A DNA stretch of 64,000 nt from Plectrocnemia conspersa (Eukaryota > Arthropoda > Insecta > Trichoptera > Polycentropodidae). Positions 11,800-22,640 of the stretch are shown here, piece by piece. A model generated the notes under the pieces. The model was not told where the DNA came from, made no database searches, and saw only the letters and a program-made list of their open reading frames with translations. Each line of letters begins with the position of its first letter. Within the stretch, counting starts at the first letter, position 1. A program made the position numbers and the translations under genes. The DNA lies in contig VTFK01000166.1 of the NCBI GenBank assembly GCA_009617715.1, positions 558,001 through 622,000 of the forward strand, read 5' to 3'.

Positions 11800-12100
11800 G
11801 TGCGAATTTGCATATAAATGAAATAAATAAAAATAAATTAACCGCGATCGAATTATTGAACTCATTGCAATAAAATCTATGCGTATACAAAAATTTGTGA
11901 CACACACCCGTTTTTGAGATAAACGTTAAACTTTAATAAAATGTGAACCTTTCTAACATTTTAATTCTGCGAATTTCGGTCATAGTACATGCCATTTTAT
12001 GCGTAAAATATTTTTTTGTCAAGCATCGCATTTTGAAACAAAATAAAGGCGCATTATTACTGAATTTTGGAGTGGCGCCAGTCACTCGAGTATATTAAGA
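11800..12100 (-). repeat. dispersed repeat, inverted relative to 17.5 kb copy
   Basis: Reading the minus strand gives ATACTCGAGTGACTGGCGCC, then CTCCAAAATTCA, ATGCGCCTTTATTTTGTTTC, TTGACAAAAAAAATATTTT-like text, TGACCGAAATTCGCAGAATT and finally TTTATATGCAAATTCGCAC. The same words in the same order appear on the plus strand at 17,515-17,860. The similarity spans about 300 bp with substitutions and small gaps. The family is not identified, and no coding potential is convincing. Confidence 0.7.
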
Positions 12101-12139
12101 GAAAAAAAAATTCTCGCAATAAAAATTATCACATATTAT

Positions 12140-12372
12140 AAATGAATATTTGATAAATTATTATAATATTCATATAGTTGAGAATCGGGGAATAATTCAA
12201 ATATTCGATTGAGAACCCTAGGTTCGACCCTTGAAGAAACCCCGAAGGGATGAAATACCCTTTTGACAACCGGCCGCAATAGGTTACAATTTGTATATGA
12301 TCGCTCAAATAAATCGAGATTAACCAAGTTGAATCATCTTAAGTAATAATCCACGGCAAACCTTGTCGAAGG
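12140..12372 (-). pseudogene. LINE reverse-transcriptase fragment, tandem unit A
   Basis: The minus strand encodes EKPFDKVCRGLLLK (from the A-F-D-K-V motif of the reverse-transcriptase palm), then after a shift VVKRVFHPFGVSSRVEPRVL. The latter is a decayed version of the F-N-P-S-G-V-P-Q-G-S-N-L-G-P-L-L motif. Jockey/CR1-type non-LTR retrotransposons have these motifs in this order and spacing. Several stops and shifts make it inactive. The adjacent unit at 12,395-12,605 carries the same segment again. Confidence 0.8.
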
Positions 12373-12394
12373 GCTTCTCAAAATATATGTATTA

Positions 12395-12605
12395 ATGTAT
12401 AACGAGAAGAGCAGAGGGCCCAGGTTAGACCCTTGAGGAACTTCCGAAGGGTTGAAATATTTTTTAGATAATCGGCCGCCTCATATTGGTATAAAACTGT
12501 TAGCTAGATAATCTGAGTAACCAAGGTCTGACTATTTTTTACTAATAACTCACGACATACTTTGTCGAAGACTTGTTCAAAATCATTACGAATCATACGT
12601 TAAGA
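12395..12605 (-). pseudogene. LINE reverse-transcriptase fragment, tandem unit B
   Basis: The minus strand gives FEQVFDKVCRELLVKNS and, in other frames, DYLKNI and EVPQGSNLGPLLFSLY, the reverse-transcriptase A-F-D-K-V to V-P-Q-G-S block. The same part of the protein is present next door at 12,140-12,372, so the same LINE segment occurs twice head to tail. The copy at 22,195-22,640 belongs to the same family (RLSKNYFDLSGV). Confidence 0.85.
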
Positions 12606-13446
12606 TTGAATCTTTAATTTGGAATCCTTAATCTAAAAAGAGATATTTGGTTATTATTCTATATTGTATCTCAACGCCTCACTTTTACGAGCGTTTAAAT
12701 ACTCAGTGCTTTGACAAAAAATACAATGGAACAAAATACGCAAAATTCGCATAAATGTGTATATCCAGTTTTAGTTCTAGTCTATACAAAATCAACATTA
12801 ATGTCACTAAATATATAGTTATGTAATTAAACGACACAAATTTGATTTGTAAATAAATAACTTTATTAAACGATTTAGAAACAATTTAAATACGATTATT
12901 TATATAAAGTATTTTTGTAATATTTTAATGTTGAAAATATAAAAGGTACTCGGAATAAATAAAAGGAATTTGAAATTGTCGTATTCGTGGAATAAAAACG
13001 TTGGACCAAAATTTGCGTAAAAGTTCAACAGTTAAATAAAGAAAATGGCAATGATTGATATTATGAATAAGATAAAAAGGGAAATATCTATAAATAATAA
13101 AGTTATAAAATATTTTACATCTGTGGCAAAACAATGAAATTCGTGAGTATTTTATAGATGAATAATCTTAAATCTATGTGCAGGTATATATATTTTTATT
13201 ATTAAGTAATAATTATATAAGTAGGAATATGCACATAAATAGATCTATATATTCTACAAATTTTAAAAATATGAATGGAATTTATTACGAAATTTATATT
13301 GATACTATCATATGTCAAAACACAGAACGTAAAATCATCAAATTGCAATTTCAAATATGTGATATTAAATTTGCAATGTTCCTTCAGTTAAACCCGGCTG
13401 TCAAAACCAATATACTGGTTTATTTAACCGCACAGGGCTATGGGTT
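12606..13446. other. AT-rich DNA without recognisable genes
   Basis: Short frames occur on both strands, but none resembles a protein family. A minus-strand AATAAA (plus-strand TTTATT at 13,419-13,424) lies just 3' of the open frame described next. Confidence 0.4.
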
Positions 13447-13727
13447 TCAAAATTGAATAATAGTTGAAAATTGATCGTTGATTACACGAATACAATTGAA
13501 AACAATGAATTTCACCCTCAATAAACTATACCACGAATAGGTTAAATTGTTGACACTTTGTATGACCTTAGTTTGCTTATTCGATTGCATCTGAACCAAA
13601 CATTGTATCAATATCGACGGTGGTTTTGTGGCATACGAAATCGATCCAACTTTGAAACAAACGCAGTAAATGCAATACGTACGTGTTAGGAAAGTAGTGA
13701 CCGCATTACGTGATTCCGAAAGCTTAC
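13447..13727 (-). other. open frame starting at a splice acceptor (possible alternative last exon)
   Basis: Immediately after the acceptor-like CAG at 13,728-13,730 (minus strand), one frame stays open for about 92 codons. It begins KLSESRNAVTTFLTR and ends in TGA at about 13,447. A minus-strand AATAAA follows within about 30 bp. This is unusually long for such AT-rich DNA. I do not recognise the peptide, and it lacks obvious domain features. It may be chance, since the site directly carries a strong donor too, but an alternative terminal exon of a minus-strand gene is possible. Confidence 0.25.
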
Positions 13728-13760
13728 CTGTAAACAAAAAAGAAAAAAATCATTAGTATA
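13722..13760 (-). promoter_or_regulatory. candidate recursive splice site 1
   Basis: On the minus strand the sequence reads ACTAATG (branch-point-like, plus positions 13,751-13,757), then a polypyrimidine tract of about 20 bases, then TTTACAG, immediately followed by GTAAGCTTTC. The acceptor AG and donor GT meet between 13,728 and 13,727. Branch A to AG distance is about 26 bases, which is normal. A strong 3' splice site fused to a strong 5' splice site with no exon between them is the definition of an insect recursive (ratchet) splice site. RNA evidence is lacking. Confidence 0.6.
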
Positions 13761-15029
13761 ATACAAAATCTAGTTAATAAAACATACGTATTTTGTCAAC
13801 TCAATCGCGTTAAAGAATATTTTTTTTTCTTCGTTTTGCGTTCATTCTTCCTTTCGTTATATTATATATGATATGTATTTTTTTAATAAGTATTATATAA
13901 AAGGAGCTGAACTTTTGCAACTTGGTGAGTGGCTGTATGTATTATTTTTAATAGCATTATACATCAACTTGTATAAGTACAGTAGCAATGATTATCTAGA
14001 ACTGTTCTTTGTAAAACGATTAACTTTATGAACATCCAGAGTGATATGAATTTAAAATCAAATAGTAAATTAAAAATCAAATAGACGTGACGAAGAAAGA
14101 GGTTGAAGGAAATTCGTTATCATTGATGTTTCTGAAGGATTCAATCAATATTAAGTAACATATTTAATTGTTATTTAAACTATTCGACGTTTTATATAAA
14201 TGGTTACGTTTAATGGCATAATAGATAAAAATACAAAATTATCCGATTATCTAATACGATGATCTCATCGAAAAGCTTTGAAGGTGATTTCTAGCATGGG
14301 ATGTTCAAAACACAGACACGCATTAAGCTATAGAAAAATCCGGAACATCTCATGCTAATATTTACAAACAAGAAAAAAAGCGATTCAAGAAACGAGGTTC
14401 ATGAAAACGGAAAGTGAGTATTTCGTTGATGACCTAAGTGGTTTTGTTTGGCCGACGGGTGATATAATTAACATTCAGAACCGGTTCTTCGCTCCGTGAC
14501 AAAACGCGTGATTTCTGCATTTAAAATTATTCACCTGCCCACTTCACCGAAACGGAGAAAAACAATCTTAGAAGAAGATAGTGCCAATTAGCGCACCACT
14601 TCGTTAACAGCCGTTGGATACAAAGCGTACGATTACAAATATTATAATATGCTCAACAGCATTCGAGATTGTGACTTGTTATTCAATTTTTTACAAATGA
14701 GTTTTCAAGCAAGAGATCGACAGTACTTCACTTTCACAAATTGATAGACAACAAGGTGCATTGTTATAGAATACATCGTTATTCATCCTTTGTAAACATT
14801 TTTCATCGCGAATCCTTTTACACAAAGAAAGAATATTATATTTTTAAATAATTGGTGCTTTATCATTTTTACACCTCGCTTACGTAGTGGAGCGCCTGAG
14901 GGTGCTTCCTTTACTACGAATCTCCACCACACCCAAGTTTTAATAATCTGGCAAAATCGAAGAGCGGCGATTTTTTAAGTTCACACGTGTATTAAAATAT
15001 TATTTTATTAATAAAAAAATAAAATCAAA
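13761..15029. other. Non-coding DNA with a small GC-richer patch
   Basis: No gene is recognised. A patch at about 14,875-14,940 is richer in GC than its flanks and remains unexplained. Confidence 0.4.
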
Positions 15030-15079
15030 TTGATATTGTTGTTGTTAAAATCAAAAAACTTATTGAGTTTGTTTAAAAT

Positions 15080-15271
15080 AAAAATCAAGAGAAGCCGCCG
15101 ACCAACGACAGACGAAAAAGATCGAAAAAGCAACCGCTTCCCTCTTCACGTTGACGTCCGTAATTCAGCGTTCAACATGCCTCGGACACTGAAACGGAAA
15201 AGTGAATACCTCCGACACATAAACCAGGACAATAAAAATATTAAAAATTTCATTTCAAAATATTTTAATTA
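15080..15271 (+). pseudogene. probable LINE ORF2 C-terminal fragment
   Basis: The frame reads RSRRPTTDEKDRKSNRFPLH, then VRNSAFNMPRTLKRKSEYLR, then HINQDNKNIKNFISKYFN and a stop at 15,269-15,271. The spacing of a P-R-T-L-x-x-x-x-x-Y-L block and a final N-I-x-x-F-x-x-K-Y-F block matches the C-terminus of many non-LTR ORF2 proteins. Its GC content is higher than that of its flanks. No upstream reverse transcriptase remains. It differs from the C-terminal family at 2.4, 16.0 and 21.0 kb, so it probably represents another LINE lineage. Confidence 0.5.
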
Positions 15272-15949
15272 AATTTCCTCAAAGAAATATATCAGTTCGT
15301 AAAGTTTAGGTATACAAAATTAAACTTTTAAAGACAGCAATTCATTCAAGAAACTTGGTAACAATTGACTCGTTAAGAGTGCTTTGCGGTGAAAATTGAA
15401 TTAAACCTGTCATATAGTTTTTCGCGAAACAAGGTTGGAAGCCGTTTTCGAAGAACGTTTTCCTTTCAAATTATCGATCTACAAGTGGCATGGAGCGTTC
15501 AAATATGTATGTGATATTTGATAGACGATTTTCACACTGGTAAGCTTGTCAACGCCCACGAAGTATAGATAAATTGATACAAGAAGATGCTAAACTAAAA
15601 TAAACTATTCATCTATCTAACTTTATTGTGTTAACAAACATCGACTAAACGCCTAAAGTTTCACGACAAGTAATTCGGGCTAAAATTAATATTGACGATG
15701 AAGCTGTAACATAAAGCTGTAACCAATCCAATCAATACAGTAGCGTAAGAAAATCACAACACAACTTTACCAAAATAAGTAAAACATGCTTTTTTTTTCA
15801 TGCACCAGTTTATATGAACCAGAAAGAACTCAGCTGTGGCGTCATGCGGATTGAAAAAAACTATATTTATTTACACTAAGCAAATTTAACTAAATCATAC
15901 TACAAATAATCACAAGCAGAATATAAAATGCATTTTAATTTTTGCGGAT
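15272..15949. other. AT-rich DNA without recognisable genes
   Basis: Nothing is recognised on either strand. Confidence 0.45.
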
Positions 15950-16065
15950 TGTACTAAGAATATTGTTACAAAAATTCACACCTCCGTACATTATTCCCCT
16001 GGCCGTACTCATTTTCTTATACCTAACTATCCTTAAATTGTCTCTATTTCTAATCTAACCATTCC
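15950..16065 (-). pseudogene. LINE ORF2 C-terminal remnant, copy 2
   Basis: The minus strand encodes IRNRDNLRIVRYKKMSTARG, then IMYGGVNFCNNILSTIRKN. This is nearly the same peptide as at 2.4 kb and 21.0 kb on the plus strand. The three copies show the family in both orientations. The copy is truncated on its 5' side. Confidence 0.7.
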
Positions 16066-16261
16066 ACTAGTATTTTTTTATTACTTAAAACTACTCTCAT
16101 TGTCCTTATGTGTAATTTTTGCATTTAATTTATTGAGAATTTATAATATAGTTGCACAATAATAAAAGTATGACAATAAAATACTATTGTAGATTTTATT
16201 GTACTATACATTCGTGTTTCGCAGTTATGTAATTAAAAGCTTTTAGAAATAGCCTCATTCA

Positions 16262-16410
16262 GCTCCAAATGTGGACCCTGAAGGATGGTCGTACTTCTCG
16301 ATCACGTCCACTGTTCTTGCCGGTAAAACTGCACCACTTGGCAACTCTTCTCTGGCAATGGCCTGCCGATTGTTTAATACTTTGCAACGAGATTTTGATT
16401 TTCGTTTTGG
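16262..16410 (+). pseudogene. jockey-type LINE C-terminal fragment
   Basis: The frame from 16,269 reads MWTLKDGRTSRSRPLFLPVK and, after a shift, a C-R-L-F-N-T-L-Q-R-D-F-D-F block. It matches the minus-strand fragment at 51,042-51,245 (SYNSRSCPLFFPVK, then VRLLNTVHRDIDIL), which sits at the end of a larger LINE. This is the region near the C-terminus of jockey-like ORF2 proteins. Frameshift and truncation make it inactive. Confidence 0.7.
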
Positions 16411-16754
16411 ATAATGTGTTTACGTTTTTTTTTTTACGTATGCAAAAATGTATAACTTTAATTTAAACAATAAAAATTTAATATATATATACATAAAAAA
16501 ATATTATACAATACAACCCAAATTAAAAAAAATATTGTTATTAATTAAAACTTTTCGAGAATTGTATTGTGCTATGTTCAATATATGGTTTCTAAATATT
16601 TTGTGTACATAAAGACACGTGGAAAATTAATTACTATTGCGTATTACTTTTACATATATCAGGTTTTCCCATTAGTCTGCATTTTTCCTTACATTTGCTA
16701 TAAAATCATAATAATTTCAGTGTTTGACAATAGTCATATCAATGATGCTTTTTA
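16411..16754. other. AT-rich DNA without recognisable genes
   Basis: Low-complexity AT-rich DNA; nothing is recognised. Confidence 0.45.
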
Positions 16755-17150
16755 ATTTAAACTAACAATGACAGAGGAGATAAGCTATATTATGCTTTAT
16801 GAGTATAGCAGTTAAAAACATCTGCAATGTAATGAACAGGGTTACGATGTGGCAAATGTGGTTCTAAAAATTTCGTTCAGGGAATTTTATCATTGAATGT
16901 CTATCAGAAGGTTGTTAGTGAGGATATTAGGACTGCCATCGAAGTAGATCTGAGATTAACGGTATAGAAAGCAAGCATAAAAGCTCAACGAGTCGTTTAA
17001 ATCAGTTTACAGAGATTGAAAACAATAGGAAAGATGTTAATTTTCAGAAAAACGCGCAGCGTATCTCAATATGCCAATCATTAATGATTTATTTTGAGTC
17101 GTATTGTTACTAGAGATAAAAAGTGTATCATTGACGCGACGTAAAACAGT
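16755..17150 (+). pseudogene. mariner transposase N-terminal half, decayed
   Basis: Fragments in changing frames read ISYIMLYEYS, KHLQCNEQGYDVANVV-like text, SFREF, VVSEDIRTAIEVDLRLTV, and later SVSQYANH and RIVTRDKKCI. In mariner transposases the I-x-x-I-L-L-Y-E-F start, the V-S-E-D-I-R-x-A-I helix-turn-helix part and the R-I-V-T-G/C-D-E-K-W block (first catalytic D) appear in this order. In-frame stops abound. The segment around 16,856-17,000 is the same one amplified in tandem at 55.1-55.7 kb and found as a single scrap at 31.1 kb. Confidence 0.85.
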
Positions 17151-17514
17151 ATTAAACCTCAATAAGATAATGTTATGCATTTAGTGCGATATGAAGGACA
17201 TAATTCATCACGAATAAATTATTCGATTATGGGCAGAGAATTACGACAAACAGATAATGTGTTCAGCTAATTCGTTTAAAAGCGACTCTGTTCATAAAAA
17301 TATCTCCTATAATAAAACAAAGAAGTTATTTTACACCAAAACAGCGCTATCCCTCGTGTATCGAAGAAGGTGATACATTATCGCGTCTTTTCTTACTCTT
17401 AACCGAATATTACATTATTCGAATTATTCCACCGATTTTCATCTTTTAAGAATATTATTTTATATCTTTCAATAAAACAATTTGAATACTTGAGCAGCAC
17501 GGGTAATCGTTTTT
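17151..17514. other. AT-rich DNA without recognisable genes
   Basis: This may include unrecognisable 3' remains of the mariner copy just upstream. Nothing specific can be supported. Confidence 0.4.
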
Positions 17515-17860
17515 TATTTCAATATACTCGAGTGACTAGTGCCGCTCCAAAATCCATGGTATTTATGCGCTTTTATTTTATTTCGAAATGCAAGACAATT
17601 AGATGCTTCTACTCGACAAAAAAAATTTTAAACATTCAAAAAACATTTGTGGATAAAATGTTTATTGGCGGTATCTACTGTGACTGAAATTTGCAGAATT
17701 CGCTCGTCAAACGAAATAAAATGTTGGGAAGGCCCACACATTATTATCGTCAAAAATAGGTGTGCATCGCAAACTTTTGTAAAATTCGTATTACGTTTTG
17801 ATATATGTTGTTAGATATTAGATTTATATGCAAATCCGCACAAAAAAACGTCGATATAAA
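17515..17860 (+). repeat. dispersed repeat, plus-strand copy (pair with 11.8-12.1 kb)
   Basis: Words ATACTCGAGTGACTAGTGCC, CTCCAAAAT, ATGCGCTTTTATTTTATTTC, CGACAAAAAAAATTTTA, TGACTGAAATTTGCAGAATT and TTTATATGCAAATCCGCAC repeat, in order, the minus-strand sequence at 11,800-12,100. No coding function is evident. Confidence 0.7.
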
Positions 17861-20610
17861 TCCGATCATTATTTATATCAAATTCGTTCCAAACATTATT
17901 ATCTATTGTATTTACAATTATTTAATAAAATTATGTATTTAATATGTTACATTAATTTAATCGCAGCTGATGTATGTGTGTGTAATGTGACAACACATTT
18001 TACACATCATCGCTATATATTCGAAAAAAAATTCCGGCCTGTATTTGCATGACCGTACTAATGTTTGCAGCGTTTAAAAGGTTAAGCAATATTTTTTTTT
18101 TAAATAAATAATATTTTACAGACTACTCGAAACCATATTGCCGAAGTTTCGATCTCCGATATTAAGCTCATCATCTCGAGCGAAGTGTCAATATTATTTT
18201 GACCGACGCAGATTTTATAGATGCGTCATATTCTATTGTACTTGATCGTGTGAAAAATATATAAATAAATATCACCAAATGTTTTACTTTTGACTTAAAA
18301 AAAATATTTCATTTGCTAATCGACAGTGACAAATAAACATTATTATCAGTGTCGATAATGAAGTCACATTGATATTTTTATTGCAAAACTCGTTTGATCG
18401 GAATTAACAATACGATACAAATTGCTATGGAAACTCTTATTTTGATTGCTGTAATCGAGGCCAATGTTTGAGCTAATTTATATTAATGTATATATTAACA
18501 GTAGCGTTTACCGCAGACATAAATTTTGCAAATGTTATATCTGCCAACAAAATTTAATATTACTGTATAATCTGCCCGCAAGCGATTCAACCATGCGCGT
18601 CCAATATAAGGTTTGACAAAATATATGAAGGTTTACAGTTAAAACTTGTTATGTAAGTTTTTCCTCATTACGCGATATGATCGAATTGTTGATTTTTCAA
18701 GTCTACCGCGACATTCCACATTATAAAATAATGATTAAGAAGCAAACTGCATGGACACAATAACAACTATAATTTCAATTAGTTAATCCTAGAATTTAAA
18801 AAATCTAAAATTAAAAAAAAAGCCTCGTCGAAAACCTCCATTTGCTTTTGATGCAATAAGCTTGATTAAAATTGTTGAAACTAATTCATAAATAACTGTA
18901 GACTACTACAAACGTTTTATAATATCTGAATACCGACGGAAACAAATAAAGCAACGAAGTCTGTTCTTTATTATTAAAATTATTATTATTCATCGTTTCT
19001 TAAACCAAGCAATACAGCGGAGCTTCATAAACTTAACTTTATAATATCCTTTATTAGTAAACAGCTTAATAATAATAAGTCCTGATACTGTTGAAAAATA
19101 TAGATTTTGCCTCATCCCCCATATTTTTCAAACCTTTCAGTTTATCACCCTTATAAATATTTCTTTAAAATACGTTATTTAATGATCAGAGTGATAATAT
19201 AAAAACTACTGAATAAATATTCAATATGATTTTTTTTAATTCGACAGTAAATTCGAGTGTTACTATGATGAATCATATTTATAATAATTTTCCTACCAGT
19301 AAATAAGATAATATTCATAGTTCTCGAATTATGTGATTCGCATTATAATATAACAATTCAGATGTATCGAATTTGAATTTGTCCAGACGCAAACTTGGCA
19401 GACACTTTTAATAACACAAGGTTGTCAGTCGTCGTAGATAATATATTCTACGAAAATAATATCATTAAATATTTATTTCTGGCTTAAAACACAAAACAGT
19501 TGTAAATTTATCATAGAAAGAATTCGAGGGCTTTTAAATATATATCAGGCTGTTCCATAAATATTTTTTAAGGTTTATTAAATTATATATTTTCCATATT
19601 TTTCTACATGTTAATAAAGAAAATTATAATTTACATTTCCAAAAATGTATAAAAAGTCATAAACTTTTGCAAATGTAAGAAAAAAAACAAAGACAAACGA
19701 GACAACCTGATACAAATTAATCGATTGATTGCTCATCAGTCTTTTTAAGAAGTCTAGTCATACACTATGGCAATTATAGTCATGCATAATAAAATTTGCT
19801 CTAGTTGCCACTTTATTAAATTGTCCATTGCTTGTGTGGTTCAAGCAGTCCATTTAGAAAAAATAACATTGTTGTATACAACGTATCTTTTTTTATTTAT
19901 CGGGTGTCGCCTATAAATGGCCACATTGGAAGCTACGAAATTTACGAGCTAAACAATAACGCGATTGGTTTTAAATCAGCCGTTTTTCTCTCTCGAAAGA
20001 CCAGGATAAAATATGTAAATATATGACTCTCGAACACAAGCTTACTATGGAGTCTAGGTTACTGACTTCAAACTTTTCATAGTGTCAAATTCTACCATCT
20101 AAAATTATGACAGTGCTTAAAGTACATGGATCATACAACTCATGTATCAAGAACTATAAATCTGTATTACTCTACTTACTAAGCAATTTTATCTAGATCA
20201 AATTAATATATCGAAGTCACATATTAGAGATGAGCAATGAAACTTGAAGCTTGACGTGAACAGAAATACAATGGCGGTGATTCAGAGGAATACGTTGAAG
20301 TAACAATTTGTGACTAAGCAGATGTAAAAATGCTTACACATAGATTACACAAACATTATTTTTTTTCCTAATATACATATATTTTAATGTAAATTTTATT
20401 TACTTTTTATTAAAAAATCCTAGTATTAGGTATTTTTAAAATTTAAGTTTTGACAGTAGATACGTGAGTACGTCTTTAAAAATAATTAAAAATAAATTGT
20501 ACCCCAAAATTTACGATGAACAATTTAGGTGCATTAATAAAGATATCGAACAGGAAATTACGATATTCAGAATAGTCGTGGATGTTTAAGACCAGAAAAA
20601 AAATATTTCA
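17861..20610. other. AT-rich DNA without recognisable genes
   Basis: A long AT-rich stretch. A possible mariner-type end (CAGGCTGTTCCATAAATA at about 19,548) has no partner. No coding fragment is recognised. Confidence 0.45.
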
Positions 20611-20614
20611 TGTT

Positions 20615-20935
20615 GTCCTTGTTGCAGAAATTAAACTGTCCAGCAGCTGGCCGAAAAGCTAAGCCAGTCCGATTAAAAAAATTGGGAAGGTTTGGAAACA
20701 AGGTGTATGGGTTCCATGCGAATTGAGCGAAGTAAACAAGTCGGCGTTATCCGCATATTCTAAGAGCTTATGAATCTTGAAGCTTTTGATAATCGGAGAT
20801 TAATAGTGAGTTAGTAACAAAAACTACATCGAAGTCTGGGCTCACCGTAAAGTTTTTATGTTTGAATAGTAGGATTGTGCATTACGAACATCTTATAAAA
20901 GCCAAACAATAACAACAGGATATACCAAGATATAT
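20615..20935 (+). pseudogene. mariner transposase fragment, internally deleted
   Basis: The text reads TVQQLAEKLSQSD, then KVWKQGVWVPCELSEVNKS, then after a gap SKSGLT and SRIVHYEHLIKAKQ. In mariner proteins the first block is the end of the second helix-turn-helix, W-V-P-H-E-L-S-E-x-N-K the linker, and G-I/V-V-Y/H-Y-E-L-L-K a block after the first catalytic aspartate. The catalytic D-E-K-W region itself seems deleted. It lies directly upstream of a LINE C-terminal remnant at 21.0 kb. Confidence 0.82.
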
Positions 20936-21009
20936 TGAAAATTAATCTTTTAGTATTTATATATATTATATATATATATAAGTATTTTAATAACTATTTT
21001 ATAAAAAAT

Positions 21010-21125
21010 AAAGATGTACATAGATTAATTATTAGAAATAGAGACAATTTACGGATAGTTAGGTATAAGAAAAAGAGTACGGCCAGGGGAATAATATACG
21101 GAGGTGTGAATTATGTATAATAATA
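21010..21125 (+). pseudogene. LINE ORF2 C-terminal remnant, copy 3
   Basis: The frame gives IIRNRDNLRIVRYKKKSTAR, then GIIYGGVNYV and a stop near 21,120. It is the third copy of the peptide found at 2.4 and 16.0 kb. Downstream, the words AAAAATGTAGCGGGTTT also match the 2.4 kb copy, so similarity extends past the stop. Confidence 0.7.
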
Positions 21126-21404
21126 TTATAATAAAAATGTAGCGGGTTTTCAAAATGATGATGACATCATTATTTTTATATTATGTATTATAAGTATGTT
21201 TAGTGTAAAATTTAGCTATATTAGCTAAATATTTTAATAAGATAATAAATAATAGAGGACACGAATAACTGACTAATTGTCAAAGTGAAACGCTAGAAAA
21301 TGTATTGCAGAATTCGTTTACGTTAAGAGAGAATCTTCATTTACTCTCAAAAGTGAGTATACCGATTACCAATACCAAAGGGCAGACATTTTAGATTTTT
21401 TTAA

Positions 21405-21415
21405 GGGGGGGGGGG
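21405..21415 (+). repeat. poly(G) run of 11
   Basis: An uninterrupted run of eleven G stands out in AT-rich DNA, followed by CAAAAATTAGCC. It may mark the edge of a degraded repeat. Confidence 0.8.
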
Positions 21416-21639
21416 CAAAAATTAGCCAGTCATTGGTCGTTTTTTTTTTTTTAATATATTTCAATTTCATTAATATTCATAGTATTTCATTATATGATAT
21501 GCTTTTTTTGCCTAATTCACGTCAAAATAATAGGTTTGGGTGTGAACAACAAATGAACATTTCGCAATCGTCAAATTGAGTTTGATATCTATAATATATA
21601 CGCAACAACGAGATACGAGGTTCGTATCATTTCTTTTTG

Positions 21640-21790
21640 ATATTTTATGACTTTTTTGCTGATTATATGTATTATTTTAATAATATTTTTTTGGTGTATT
21701 GAAATAATACAATTATTGTTTTTGGCCATCGTGACGCATTGGAGTAATCTTAATTTAATTTAAATAATTATATAATTATTGAGCAGCAAT
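21640..21790 (+). repeat. short dispersed repeat with GTGACGCATTGG core, copy 1
   Basis: This copy contains ATATGTATTATTTTAATAAT, TATTGAAATAATACAAT, ATCGTGACGCATTGGAGTAA and a TTAATTTAAATAAT tail. Matching copies occur at 35,465-35,600 (minus), 60,095-60,165 (plus), about 25,830-25,860 (plus) and 50,885-50,990 (minus). The last lies just 3' of a LINE ORF2 end, suggesting that the repeat is the LINE 3' untranslated region and that these copies are 5'-truncated insertions. Confidence 0.65.
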
Positions 21791-22194
21791 TAATTTCACT
21801 AGTATCTTTCAGTTAAATTATATTTTCGCTAATAGAAATATATATCTACTGGTTAAAATGTATATGGACTTCACTAATGAAAATATAACTTCATTGAAAA
21901 ATACAATTTTTTATACATTGAATGTAATTAATAATGATGAGTATTTAAATGTAAATATTTTTACATATGGAAAGTTGAAATTATATATTTTTAATAAATA
22001 GTTTAAAAATATATATTTAAATTATTATTTTTGGGATAGAATCAGGGACGTCATTTCATATTTTGTTAAATAAATATTTTCATCTGCTCTAAATGACTTT
22101 CTTACCAAAGCGTAGACGGTAAATAGAAGCCCATCTAATGAATCCGTAACAGATATAATGCATTTAAACCATTTTAAAGCATCTTCATACTGAA

Positions 22195-22640
22195 TAAATT
22201 GGCGTATTTTTGTCATTAATAAATAGCGTAAAGAGCAGAGGGCCAACGGCTCCAGGAACGTTGGAGAACTCCTGAAAGGTCGAAATAATTTTTCGACAAT
22301 CGGCCATCATAAGTTACAAACTGTCTACGATTGATAACACAGTTCGAGAATAACCGAGTTAAATCATCCGAGCAACTGAGGTTCGACATTTTATTTAATA
22401 ATAACTCATGACAAGCTTTGACAAAGGCCTTCTAAAAATCCGTTTTCATAAAAGACAAAAGGTTAGTAATAGTGGAACGGGCAAAGACATGTCTATGGTT
22501 AATTATTTCGAACAATTTAGTAGGAACTGACAACCCTGTGACTAGTCTATAATTATTTATGCACATATTGTCATACTTCTTATGAATATGGGTAACTTTT
22601 GTGCATTTTAAAAATTCATATAATGATGACGTCTAGAGAA
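22195..22640 (-). pseudogene. LINE reverse-transcriptase fragment (jockey/CR1-like)
   Basis: The minus strand reads KVTHIHKKYDNMCINNYRLV (the K-x-D-x-x-x-x-N-Y-R-P-I motif), LSVPTKLFEII, ARSTITNLLSFMKTDF, KAFVKACHELLLNKMSNLS (the A-F-D-K-V motif decayed to A-F-V-K-A), then QFVTYDGRLSKNYFDLSGVL and P-S-A-L. This order is that of the fingers and palm of a non-LTR reverse transcriptase. The catalytic aspartate of the A motif is lost and one stop is visible. It is the same family as the 12 kb tandem fragments. Confidence 0.88.

Noticed and set aside
13170..13200. Plus-strand GTGCAG/GTATAT as a fused splice site
   Set aside because: No pyrimidine tract lies upstream; the match is only to the minimal dinucleotides.
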